DNA from: Bacillota bacterium
Lineage (GTDB): Bacteria; Bacillota; Clostridia; Christensenellales; CAG-138
Direction: 5' to 3'
DNA length: 36,831 nucleotides
NCBI GenBank assembly: GCA_016286445.1
Contig: JAEESS010000020.1
Span: forward strand, 1-36,831
Shown here: positions 16,957 to 22,659 of the stretch, one piece after another
Position numbering within the stretch: the stretch's first letter is position 1
Layout: every line of letters starts with the position of its first letter
Position numbers and translations under genes: made by a program
The notes under the pieces: model-generated
What the model saw: the letters and a program-made list of their open reading frames with translations, nothing else
Database searches by the model: none
What the model was told of the DNA's origin: nothing

Positions 16957-17013
16957 GATGTCTAAAACCGCATAAAAGGTACAAAACCATAGATAGACCG
17001 CCTAAAAGACATT
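16957..17013 (-). repeat. 3' repeat module, copy 2 (after GNAT gene)
   Basis: This counterpart of the module at 16071-16131 begins just after the stop of the GNAT gene, in the same orientation and position relative to gene and hairpin. It contains two TTTTAKGCGG-type units about 30 nt apart on the minus strand. Confidence 0.6.
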
Positions 17014-17018
17014 CCCGT

Positions 17019-17510
17019 TCATTCTTTGCAAAGCTCAAAATAAATATTCGTTTCCGGATCTTCACCCATAGCAATCACGTGCTGAGGCATTTCTTTCTGC
17101 TTGAAGCCCAATCTTTCGTATAAGGCGATCGCTTTTGCATTTTGCGGATTGGGGTCAACCCACAAAGTGATTGCGCCGTTTTCAACAGCTTTTTCTATTG
17201 CATAGGTAATAGCTTGCATGGCGATACCGCGGCCGCGTGCAAAGTTAAAAAGTTTAATATCCAGCCATGCGCTGCTGGTTTCTTTATCCACGCCATATCC
17301 TGTTTCACCGCAGTATTTGCCGTCCTCGTATATGGAAAAATGATTCGTTGCAGGCCTCTCTGCATTGAGCTTGTCCATCCATGCTTCCAGGGCCTCGTGC
17401 GTTTCATGCAGTCCGTCTGGGAAACCGACAAACCGCATCACGTCCCCGTCCGCCCAAAGACGCTGAACGTTCTGGAGGTCTTCCTTTGTCGTTTCTCTTA
17501 TTTCGATCAT
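17019..17510 (-). CDS. GNAT family N-acetyltransferase (RimJ/RimL-like)
   Basis: This 163-residue acetyltransferase carries the GNAT core. A beta-hairpin region with CGETGYGVDKE leads to the acetyl-CoA loop FARGRGIAMQAITYAIE, where the RGRGIA matches the Q/RxxGxG/A motif. The C-terminal NAKAIALYERLGFKQ strand-helix is typical. The acceptor is unknown. AAAGGAG precedes the ATG by 7 nt. The gene is AT-rich compared with the chromosome and lies between repeats near a tRNA gene. It shares a 3' repeat architecture with the CPBP gene, suggesting both arrived by a similar route. Confidence 0.88.
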   Translation of the reverse strand: MIEIRETTKEDLQNVQRLWADGDVMRFVGFPDGLHETHEALEAWMDKLNAERPATNHFSIYEDGKYCGETGYGVDKETSSAWLDIKLFNFARGRGIAMQAITYAIEKAVENGAITLWVDPNPQNAKAIALYERLGFKQKEMPQHVIAMGEDPETNIYFELCKE

Positions 17511-17579
17511 ACGCTAACTCCTTTGATCCTTAATTACCAATTCTATTAATTATACCTATACCGCACAAACATGAAACAG

Positions 17580-17628
17580 ACAACAAGAAAACCTCTTTTG
17601 CCGTGGCAGACAAAAGAGGTTTCTTTTT
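17580..17628. repeat. CCTCTTTTG hairpin repeat, copy 2 (tRNA-Ala terminator)
   Basis: An inverted repeat of at least 12 bp (AAACCTCTTTTG with CAAAAGAGGTTT) has a 10-nt loop, is preceded by CAACAAGAAA and followed by TTTTTT. It begins within about 5 nt of the tRNA-Ala 3' end and probably ends that transcript on the minus strand. It closely matches copy 1, including the flanking CAACAAGAAA. Confidence 0.75.
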
Positions 17629-17704
17629 TGGTGGAGCATAGGAGATTCGAACTCCTGACCTCAACATTGCGAACGTTGCGCGCTACCAACTGTGCTAATG
17701 CCCC
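17629..17704 (-). tRNA. tRNA-Ala (anticodon CGC)
   Basis: A 76-nt cloverleaf includes an encoded CCA. The acceptor stem is GGGGCAT with ATGCTCC, so pair 3-70 is G-U, the alanine identity element. The anticodon stem CAACG/TGTTG holds loop TTCGCAA, giving anticodon CGC for codon GCG. The T arm is AGGAG-TTCGAAT-CTCCT. Confidence 0.96.
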
Positions 17705-17717
17705 GCGAACAGAAATC

Positions 17718-17745
17718 ATTATACACGGTTTTCATAAAATTGCAA
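17718..17745 (-). promoter_or_regulatory. promoter of tRNA-Ala
   Basis: On the minus strand TTGCAA (17740-17745) and a perfect TATAAT (17718-17723) are separated by 16 bp; the start would be just upstream of the tRNA 5' end. Confidence 0.7.
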
Positions 17746-17785
17746 TAGGTTTTTCAAAAAAACTTTGATGTCTTGAAAATATATC

Positions 17786-17814
17786 TTGCTTTTTGGGATC
17801 GTTTGTTGTAAGAT
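17786..17814 (+). promoter_or_regulatory. promoter of tRNA-Ser
   Basis: TTGCTT (17786-17791) and TAAGAT (17809-17814) are separated by 17 bp. This places transcription initiation near 17821, 18 nt before the tRNA. Confidence 0.6.
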
Positions 17815-17838
17815 AACAAAGGTCCACGAAAGTGCCTT

Positions 17839-17930
17839 GCAGAGATGGCTGAGCTTGGTCTAAGGCGCACGACTGGAAATCGTGTATACCAGGAATGGTA
17901 TCGAGGGTTCGAATCCCTCTCTCTGCGCCA
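17839..17930 (+). tRNA. tRNA-Ser (anticodon GGA)
   Basis: A 92-nt class II tRNA has the long variable arm expected for serine (TATACC...GGTATC stem). The acceptor stem is GCAGAGA with TCTCTGC and CCA is encoded. Anticodon stem CACGA/TCGTG with loop CTGGAAA gives anticodon GGA, reading TCC and TCT. The discriminator base is G. Confidence 0.96.
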
Positions 17931-17931
17931 C

Positions 17932-17970
17932 ATCGCCGCGTTCGAGTGATCGTTCGCGGCGATATTTTTA
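17932..17970 (+). terminator. terminator of tRNA-Ser
   Basis: A perfect 9-bp stem (ATCGCCGCG with CGCGGCGAT) has a 14-nt loop and is followed by ATTTTTA. It begins 2 nt after the tRNA and ends only about 6 nt before the Shine-Dalgarno of the next gene. Confidence 0.8.
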
Positions 17971-17987
17971 TCATCGGAGAGTTTTCT

Positions 17988-18440
17988 ATGGATTCTTTAC
18001 AGTATATCACCCTGCGCGAGTATCCCGAACTCGAAAAGGCAGCCGCAGAATGGTTCCATCAAAAATGGGGCGTTCCGGAAGAAGCGTATCTCGAATGTAT
18101 GGACGCGTATCTTTCCGGCGAGACCGAATACGGCTGGTATCTTTGTCTCGACGGCGACGCAATCGTCGGCGGGCTCGGCGTGATCGAAAACGATTTTCAC
18201 GACCGAAAAGACCTGTCCCCGAACGTCTGCGCGGTGTATACGGACGAAGTGTACCGCAAGCGCGGGATCGCGGGAGTGCTTCTCAACATGGCGGTCGAGG
18301 ACCTGCGCGCGCACGGCGTCTCCCCCGTCTACCTCGTCACCGACCACACGGGCTTCTACGAGCGTTACGGGTGGGAATTTCTCTGCATGGTGCAGGGCGA
18401 CGGCGAACCGGATCTGACCAGGATGTATATTCACAGATAA
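17988..18440 (+). CDS. GNAT family N-acetyltransferase
   Basis: This 150-residue GNAT protein has the acetyl-CoA binding signature at VYTDEVYRKRGIAGVLLNMAVEDL (RKRGIA as the loop) and a C-terminal GFYERYGWEFL element, the common ligand-proximal Tyr region. The acceptor is unknown. The frame is open upstream through the tRNA-Ser, but ATG 17988 with GGAGA 7 nt upstream is the only plausible start. The tRNA-Ser terminator occupies its leader, and no separate promoter could be found. Expression may therefore depend on read-through. A strong terminator follows. Confidence 0.87.
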   Translation: MDSLQYITLREYPELEKAAAEWFHQKWGVPEEAYLECMDAYLSGETEYGWYLCLDGDAIVGGLGVIENDFHDRKDLSPNVCAVYTDEVYRKRGIAGVLLNMAVEDLRAHGVSPVYLVTDHTGFYERYGWEFLCMVQGDGEPDLTRMYIHR

Positions 18441-18482
18441 TGTCCTCCGGACAATTCATGCGGCACAGCCACAATTCACACA

Positions 18483-18510
18483 AGACGCCCCCACCCGGCG
18501 TCTTTCTTTT
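18483..18510 (+). terminator. terminator of the GNAT gene
   Basis: The stem AGACGCC (18483-18489) with GGCGTCT (18497-18503) has a 7-nt loop and is followed by TTCTTTT. Confidence 0.8.
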
Positions 18511-18515
18511 CGGAC

Positions 18516-18551
18516 AGATACCTTGACAGACGAGGTATCTCAGATTATAAT
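18516..18551 (+). promoter_or_regulatory. consensus promoter with inverted-repeat operator for the padR operon
   Basis: TTGACA (18523-18528) and TATAAT (18546-18551) are both perfect and separated by 17 bp. A perfect 8-bp inverted repeat, AGATACCT (18516-18523) and AGGTATCT (18533-18540), with a 9-nt spacer brackets the -35 box. PadR proteins commonly repress their own promoter, so this is the likely operator. The promoter should be very strong when unrepressed. Confidence 0.8.
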
Positions 18552-18575
18552 GTACCATATCACGGAGGGCGACGC

Positions 18576-18908
18576 ATGGCAATTTCATCCGATCTGATAC
18601 GCGGACATATTGACACGATCATCATGGCAAGGCTCATGAAAGGCGATACCTATGGCTATGAGATCAATAAAGAGCTTCGCACACGCACGAAAGGAGTGTT
18701 CGAGATCAAGGAAGCGACGCTGTATTCCGCGTTTCGCCGCCTTGAATCGAGCGATTATATCTCTTCCTACTGGGGACCGAACGAAGGCGGCGCACGGCGT
18801 CGGTACTATCATCTGACCGATCTCGGCAGACTCGAATGCAGCGCGCAGCTTTCTGCCTGGTGCGAAACCCGATCCCTTTTAGACCGATTGCTCCAAACGG
18901 AGGACTGA
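18576..18908 (+). CDS. PadR family transcriptional regulator
   Basis: This 110-residue PadR-type winged-helix protein begins DLIRGHIDTIIMARLMKGDTYGYEI and has the recognition helix IKEATLYSAFRRLE. The wing contains GGARRRYYHLTDLGR. The C-terminal dimerisation helix is short, as in the small PadR-s2 class. It probably represses its own operon through the inverted repeat at 18516-18540. It is immediately followed by two membrane proteins, the first beginning directly after its stop, so the three form an operon. This matches the general pattern in which PadR pairs with a membrane protein carrying a HAAS/DUF1700-type N-terminal domain. Confidence 0.92.
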   Translation: MAISSDLIRGHIDTIIMARLMKGDTYGYEINKELRTRTKGVFEIKEATLYSAFRRLESSDYISSYWGPNEGGARRRYYHLTDLGRLECSAQLSAWCETRSLLDRLLQTED

Positions 18909-19817
18909 ATGATGCGCGAACAGCTGGAAAAAGAAATCATTCGCAGATTCGGACCCTGCTACGGTTCCAAACGGTGCAGGGAACAGCTACGGGAAATCAT
19001 CACCAACGCGCTCGATCGTTACGACGAAGAAATCCGAAACGGCGCGGCTTCCAACGATGCTTATCAAATAGCGCTCTCCTCCATCGGCAGCTTCAAGGAT
19101 CTTCGCTGCACGCTCGGCGCCGTAAAAAGACGCAATGCAATCCTATTCAGCATATTAGGTTTCGTAACAACGGCGATCCTGATCGTTTGCGCGCTGTACG
19201 GCTTATGGACGTATTTCGTTCCGATTGCTGTCTGTGCCGCGATCGGTTTTGCAGCGCTGTACAATCTTTTGAGCGGTCGTACCAAAGCAAAACGTCTGTA
19301 CATCGTCACGGTTGCGATCTGTGGGGCGATCATCGCATATCTGGTTTTTATCCTTGCGTTTACGCTGCCGATTGTCATCACGGGTACGAACGAGCGGAAT
19401 CAATCCGTCGCCTATGACTATCGGGAACAAGCCGCTTCGATCGAATCCGTTTCCTATGTGCAGATCACCGATATTGCATACGGGGAAGAAACCGACACGC
19501 TCGATTATAACGTGCGCAAATCATTTGGCAATGATCAGACGACGGCGCTGTTGAACGATCTCGGCAGCCTCCCCTACCGGCGGTATGAAAATTCGCCGCA
19601 CGCTTTGAAAACAGGAGACTGCGGATTTCTGATCCGATTTGATCCGGAAGCGTCCGATCTGCTTTACGCCCTGTACTGCGAACATGTCGCAGTCGTCGTC
19701 AAACGTACGCCGACCGGTATCCGGGTTTCGAGCCGCTATTCCTACTGCAAGCCGAGCGATTGGAAACGGCTCCTTGAAACATATCTTCTCAAAGAAAACG
19801 ACAATCAATCGTTCTGA
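18909..19817 (+). CDS. membrane protein with HAAS/DUF1700-like N-terminal domain (paralog 1)
   Basis: This protein has 302 residues. Residues 1-70 form a helical cytoplasmic domain with ALDRYDEEIRNGAASNDAY and ALSSIGSFKDL, like the HAAS/DUF1700 domain that partners PadR regulators. Three TM helices follow (about 77-99, 101-121, 130-157); positive-inside residues place the C-terminal 145 residues outside. That outer domain (SIESVSYVQITDIAYGEE onward) is not one I recognise. ATG 18909 directly follows the padR TGA, and an ATG one codon later is an alternative start. It is paralogous to the next gene along its whole length. A surface sensor or envelope-stress role is inferred from topology and operon. 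Confidence 0.75.
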   Translation: MMREQLEKEIIRRFGPCYGSKRCREQLREIITNALDRYDEEIRNGAASNDAYQIALSSIGSFKDLRCTLGAVKRRNAILFSILGFVTTAILIVCALYGLWTYFVPIAVCAAIGFAALYNLLSGRTKAKRLYIVTVAICGAIIAYLVFILAFTLPIVITGTNERNQSVAYDYREQAASIESVSYVQITDIAYGEETDTLDYNVRKSFGNDQTTALLNDLGSLPYRRYENSPHALKTGDCGFLIRFDPEASDLLYALYCEHVAVVVKRTPTGIRVSSRYSYCKPSDWKRLLETYLLKENDNQSF

Positions 19818-19833
19818 TCGGAGGTTACTGTCT

Positions 19834-20751
19834 ATGCGCATACAGCTTGAAAAGGTGATCAAAAAGAAATTCGGACCGGTGTTCAATTCCCATCAGCTGA
19901 AATATCAGCGTCAGGAGATCGTTGCTGACGTTCTCGAACGATATGACGAAGAAATCCGAAACGGCGCTTCCGAGGAGGAGGCGTACCGGATCGCGCTCAA
20001 CTCCGTCGGAGATTTTCGTGAACTGCGTCAAGCAAGCCGAAAGCATTCGCGTACGCTCGTTCGCAACATAGTATGCTGCTCCGTTTACGGAATCATTTCC
20101 GCTGCGGCGATCGCTGCTTGTATTCTCGAGCATTTGTGGTTTCTGCTTTTCGTTGCAGTCGTCTGCATCGTTGTTGCGGGGATCGCGATGTATCGTTTGC
20201 TGAGCGGCAATTATAAATCTAAGGCAAAAACCATTGCCGCGCTTGCCGTAAGCGGATACGGACTGGTTTCGTTTGCCGCCGTTATGGCTTTCATGTTGCT
20301 GATGATCGGCGCAGGCTGCATAGCCGAACGACACCCGTCCACCTATGATTATACCGAACACGCGGCGCAGATCGAATCGATCCGCTATATTGAGATCACG
20401 CATCTTAAGTACGGAAAAGAAGCGGATGAATTCGAATACAACGTTCTGGAGACCGTTGACGACAATCGGAAAGAGTCTCTTTTGAAGGATCTTTCGCAGC
20501 TGAAATATGTGTTTTATCCCGAACCGCCGGATTTATATGAAGGATGTCACGGGCTTCTTCTCTGCTTTAAGGAAGGATCGGGCGATATCCGTTACGTTCT
20601 GTATTGCCGCCTGAAATTCACCGTGATTCATCAAACAGAAACCGGCATCGAATTTGACGGCATATACGGAATTGCATCGACGGAAGAATGGAACGCGCTT
20701 CTCGATCGGTATTTGAAACAGGATTACGGCTTCGATCAATACAGCAGATAA
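19834..20751 (+). CDS. membrane protein with HAAS/DUF1700-like N-terminal domain (paralog 2)
   Basis: This 305-residue tandem paralog of the preceding gene shares YDEEIRNGA, AYRIAL and DFRELR in the N-terminal domain. It has the same three-TM layout (about residues 70-91, 96-116, 127-153). Its C-terminal domain can be aligned: QIESIRYIEITHLKYGKE, EYNVLE, LLKDLSQL, then a Tyr/Cys-containing strand and a final LLDRYL. GGAGG lies 9 nt before ATG 19834. The extracytoplasmic halves have diverged more than the cytoplasmic halves, which would fit two receptors for different ligands or a heteromeric pair. The gene ends near a weak hairpin that it shares with the convergent GNAT gene. Confidence 0.75.
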   Translation: MRIQLEKVIKKKFGPVFNSHQLKYQRQEIVADVLERYDEEIRNGASEEEAYRIALNSVGDFRELRQASRKHSRTLVRNIVCCSVYGIISAAAIAACILEHLWFLLFVAVVCIVVAGIAMYRLLSGNYKSKAKTIAALAVSGYGLVSFAAVMAFMLLMIGAGCIAERHPSTYDYTEHAAQIESIRYIEITHLKYGKEADEFEYNVLETVDDNRKESLLKDLSQLKYVFYPEPPDLYEGCHGLLLCFKEGSGDIRYVLYCRLKFTVIHQTETGIEFDGIYGIASTEEWNALLDRYLKQDYGFDQYSR

Positions 20752-20767
20752 TCATACACATAGAAAG

Positions 20768-20796
20768 ACAGCGCCGCAGCACGCGACGCTGTTCTC
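20768..20796. terminator. weak hairpin between convergent genes
   Basis: ACAGCG (20768-20773) and CGCTGT (20787-20792) can pair around a GC-rich loop, followed by TCTCTT. It lies between two convergent genes and is the only terminator candidate there. Confidence 0.4.
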
Positions 20797-21243
20797 TTAT
20801 ACAAGCAGTTTCAGATACAGAACGACTTCCCGGTAGCGTTTATTCCGGTACACGTACCCGTCGGTTTCAAAACCTAACGCTTCATGCAGGCGGATGCTTG
20901 CCGCGTTGTCCGTCCGCACCTGATCGAGAACGACGCTGTATCCGGCTTCCTTTGCCTTTTCAAGCAGAAGCGGCATGGCGTTCGATGCGATCCCCTTCCC
21001 CCGCTCCTCGGCAAAGATCTCGATCCCGAACGATACGACATTTTGGCAGCGTTCGGTGAGGGACGTGCAGCCGGTGATCCGCTCGTCCTCGGTTATGGCG
21101 AACATCTCAAAGCGGCGGTCCTCATAAACACCGCGGTTCCAGTACGCGATCATCCGTTCGATCTCTCCTGCCGTCATATCCGGGTATTGATGCTTCTGAA
21201 TCGTCCCCGCGTCCGCAGGGACAAAGTGCCGCAAAGCTGTCAT
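20797..21243 (-). CDS. GNAT family N-acetyltransferase
   Basis: This 148-residue protein has a RimJ/RimL-like GNAT core. [26 protein letters not shown] contains the acetyl-CoA loop (ERGKGIA), and [18 protein letters not shown] is the canonical C-terminal element. The N-terminal part ([16 protein letters not shown]) fits small-molecule or ribosomal-protein acetylases; the substrate is unknown. GGAGA lies 8 nt before the ATG. Its promoter region contains a -10-like TAAACT inside an inverted repeat. Confidence 0.87.
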   Translation of the reverse strand: MTALRHFVPADAGTIQKHQYPDMTAGEIERMIAYWNRGVYEDRRFEMFAITEDERITGCTSLTERCQNVVSFGIEIFAEERGKGIASNAMPLLLEKAKEAGYSVVLDQVRTDNAASIRLHEALGFETDGYVYRNKRYREVVLYLKLLV

Positions 21244-21268
21244 TTTTCAAATCTCCGTTCATTCCGAT

Positions 21269-21288
21269 ACATACAGTTTACCGTATGT
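21269..21288 (-). promoter_or_regulatory. inverted repeat around a -10-like element upstream of the GNAT gene
   Basis: ACATAC (21269-21274) and GTATGT (21283-21288) are perfect 6-bp arms around 8 nt that contain TAAACT (minus strand, 21275-21280). The -35 is not clear. This could be an operator, but short palindromes occur by chance. Confidence 0.35.
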
Positions 21289-21291
21289 CCG

Positions 21292-21327
21292 CAAAAAAAG
21301 AAAGAGCGCATTTTGCGTTCTTTCTCT
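21292..21327 (-). terminator. terminator of the rplU-prp-rpmA operon
   Basis: On the minus strand GAAAGAACGC and GCGCTCTTTC pair with a small bulge around AAAAT, followed by seven T residues. It is 12 nt beyond the rpmA stop and ends the conserved block. Confidence 0.8.
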
Positions 21328-21338
21328 GGTGTTGTTGT

Positions 21339-21632
21339 TTATGCTTCCGCCTGCTCTTCGGCGTACACGCTCACGGTCTTTTTGCCCGCGTGGCGAACCT
21401 CGAAACGGACGATGCCGTCGATCTTCGCAAACAGCGTGTCATCCTTGCCGATGCCGACGTTGGTGCCGGGATGGAAGTGCGTACCGCGCTGGCGAACGAG
21501 GATGTTGCCTGCGAGGACGAACTGACCGTCCGCACGCTTCGGTCCGAGACGCTTCGATTCGCTGTCTCTGCCGTTACGGGACGAACCGACGCCCTTTTTA
21601 TGTGCAAAAAGCTGCAGATTCATCTGAAACAT
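21339..21632 (-). CDS. rpmA: 50S ribosomal protein L27
   Basis: This 97-residue L27 has the Bacillota-type N-terminal extension [14 protein letters not shown]. Removal after LQLF exposes AHKKG, the tail that reaches the peptidyl-transferase centre. The body shows [15 protein letters not shown] and the conserved [10 protein letters not shown]. The extension is the substrate of the Prp protease encoded immediately upstream. AAGGAGG lies 8 nt before the first ATG, so the extension is translated. It is the last gene of the rplU-prp-rpmA unit. Confidence 0.97.
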   Translation of the reverse strand: MFQMNLQLFAHKKGVGSSRNGRDSESKRLGPKRADGQFVLAGNILVRQRGTHFHPGTNVGIGKDDTLFAKIDGIVRFEVRHAGKKTVSVYAEEQAEA

Positions 21633-21635
21633 GAT

Positions 21636-21965
21636 CTAAACCTCCTTGTTCCGAAATTTGAGGGTTCTGGGATACGACGCCTGAATGCTTTTGAGTCCCG
21701 AGAGCATCGTATTGAATACGATTGCCGCACGGTCGATTGCATCCTGCGACGCATCCTTCGGTAGAATGCAGGTCGTTTTTCCTTCTTCGATCGAAACGCC
21801 TGCCTGAATGCGACATACATCTGTGATGCCGAGGATTGCCGTCTGTACGACTGCGGAAACCGCTGCGCACACGAGGTCCTCCCCGTACTCACCCATATTT
21901 GCGTGTCCCGAAACGTCGAATCCCACGGGATTCCCGTTTTCGCGGTACACGGTCACGGTGATCAT
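21636..21965 (-). CDS. prp: ribosomal-processing cysteine protease Prp
   Basis: This 109-residue Prp (YsxB family) has its catalytic dyad readable as His21 in VSGHANMG and Cys33 in EDLVCAAVSAVVQ. It cleaves the N-terminal extension of L27 before or during ribosome assembly and is essential where studied (Staphylococcus). It lies between rplU and rpmA as in most Bacillota. Its ATG is 3 bp from the rplU stop and lacks a strong Shine-Dalgarno, so translation is probably coupled to rplU. Confidence 0.95.
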   Translation of the reverse strand: MITVTVYRENGNPVGFDVSGHANMGEYGEDLVCAAVSAVVQTAILGITDVCRIQAGVSIEEGKTTCILPKDASQDAIDRAAIVFNTMLSGLKSIQASYPRTLKFRNKEV

Positions 21966-21968
21966 GGA

Positions 21969-22274
21969 TCAGCCGATTGCGGTGATCTCAACCTTGGTGA
22001 ACGGCTGACGATGACCGCGCTTCTTGCGGATGTTCTTCTTGGGCTTATACTTGAAGACGATGACCTTCTTGCCCTTGCCGTGCTCGAGAACCTTTGCGGT
22101 TGCCTTGACGCCGTCCACAACGGGCTTGCCGACCGTTACGGTTTCGCCGTCCGCGACGAGCAGAACATCCATGGTGACTTCGGTACCGACCTCTGCGTCG
22201 AGTTTCTCAACGAGAACTTCGTCGCCGACCTGGACCTTATACTGTTTTCCACCGGTCTGAATGATTGCGTACAT
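21969..22274 (-). CDS. rplU: 50S ribosomal protein L21
   Basis: This 101-residue L21 begins [18 protein letters not shown] and ends with the 23S-rRNA-binding [19 protein letters not shown] region. It is a large-subunit protein contacting domain I. AAGGAGG lies about 12 nt before the ATG, at the end of a structured leader. It is first in the rplU-prp-rpmA operon, whose expression is likely controlled by that leader. Confidence 0.97.
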   Translation of the reverse strand: MYAIIQTGGKQYKVQVGDEVLVEKLDAEVGTEVTMDVLLVADGETVTVGKPVVDGVKATAKVLEHGKGKKVIVFKYKPKKNIRKKRGHRQPFTKVEITAIG

Positions 22275-22460
22275 GGTTTTGTGCTTCCTCCTTCTTCCCA
22301 GACTCGCTCAAATACGGAGATGCTCAGACTGTCGTATAAGCGGTCAGACCGTTTGCGGCGTGGACAGGCAATCAAATACCTGTCGGCGGAAAGGGCTTGA
22401 AAGCCCTTTCTTTGATGAAGATTCGCCGCAAACTATCCGTGTTTTCGCTCAGTCGCATAC
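22275..22460 (-). ncRNA. structured leader of rplU (L21 leader type)
   Basis: On the minus strand a perfect 9-bp stem, TTTGCGGCG (22424-22432) with CGCCGCAAA (22352-22360), encloses two hairpins: GAAAGGGC...GCCCTTTC (22389-22410) and GACAGG...CCTGTC (22363-22384). This makes a three-way junction. A smaller CGGTC/GACCG hairpin follows at 22341-22351. Position and shape fit the known ribosomal L21 leader of Bacillota, which is thought to regulate the operon by binding L21. A -10-like TATACT lies at 22464-22469, without a good -35. This accounts for most of the 385-nt gap; the remainder up to the rng terminator shows nothing else I can name. Confidence 0.75.
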
Positions 22461-22606
22461 GTTAGTATAGCTCCCTCGTGAAAACGCGAATTCTGCCTCG
22501 CTTCCCGGCAGTCTGCCCAGTGTGTCAAGTGCGTATCCTGACAAACTGATTTTCAAGCATACTTAAGTACCGCTCCGAAGCGGCTCACCGCATGACTATA
22601 ACACAG

Positions 22607-22633
22607 AAAAAAGCCGTTGTCAACGGCTTTTTT
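22607..22633 (-). terminator. terminator of the radical SAM-rng operon
   Basis: The palindrome GCCGTTGTCAACGGC (22613-22627) is flanked by A and T runs on either side. It lies about 27 nt beyond the rng stop and can act in either direction. Confidence 0.85.
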
Positions 22634-22659
22634 CAAGATTTTTCGGACTTTTTTCGCAT

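Noticed and set aside
16071-17013. Integron attC sites in the 3' modules
   Set aside because: The R'/R'' core consensus (RYYYAAC/GTTRRRY) could not be placed and no integrase is present, so only the cassette-like layout is reported, not attC sites.
22501-22528. Perfect TTGACA upstream of the L21 leader (minus strand) as a -35
   Set aside because: No -10-like hexamer lies 16-18 bp downstream; the sequence there is GC-rich.
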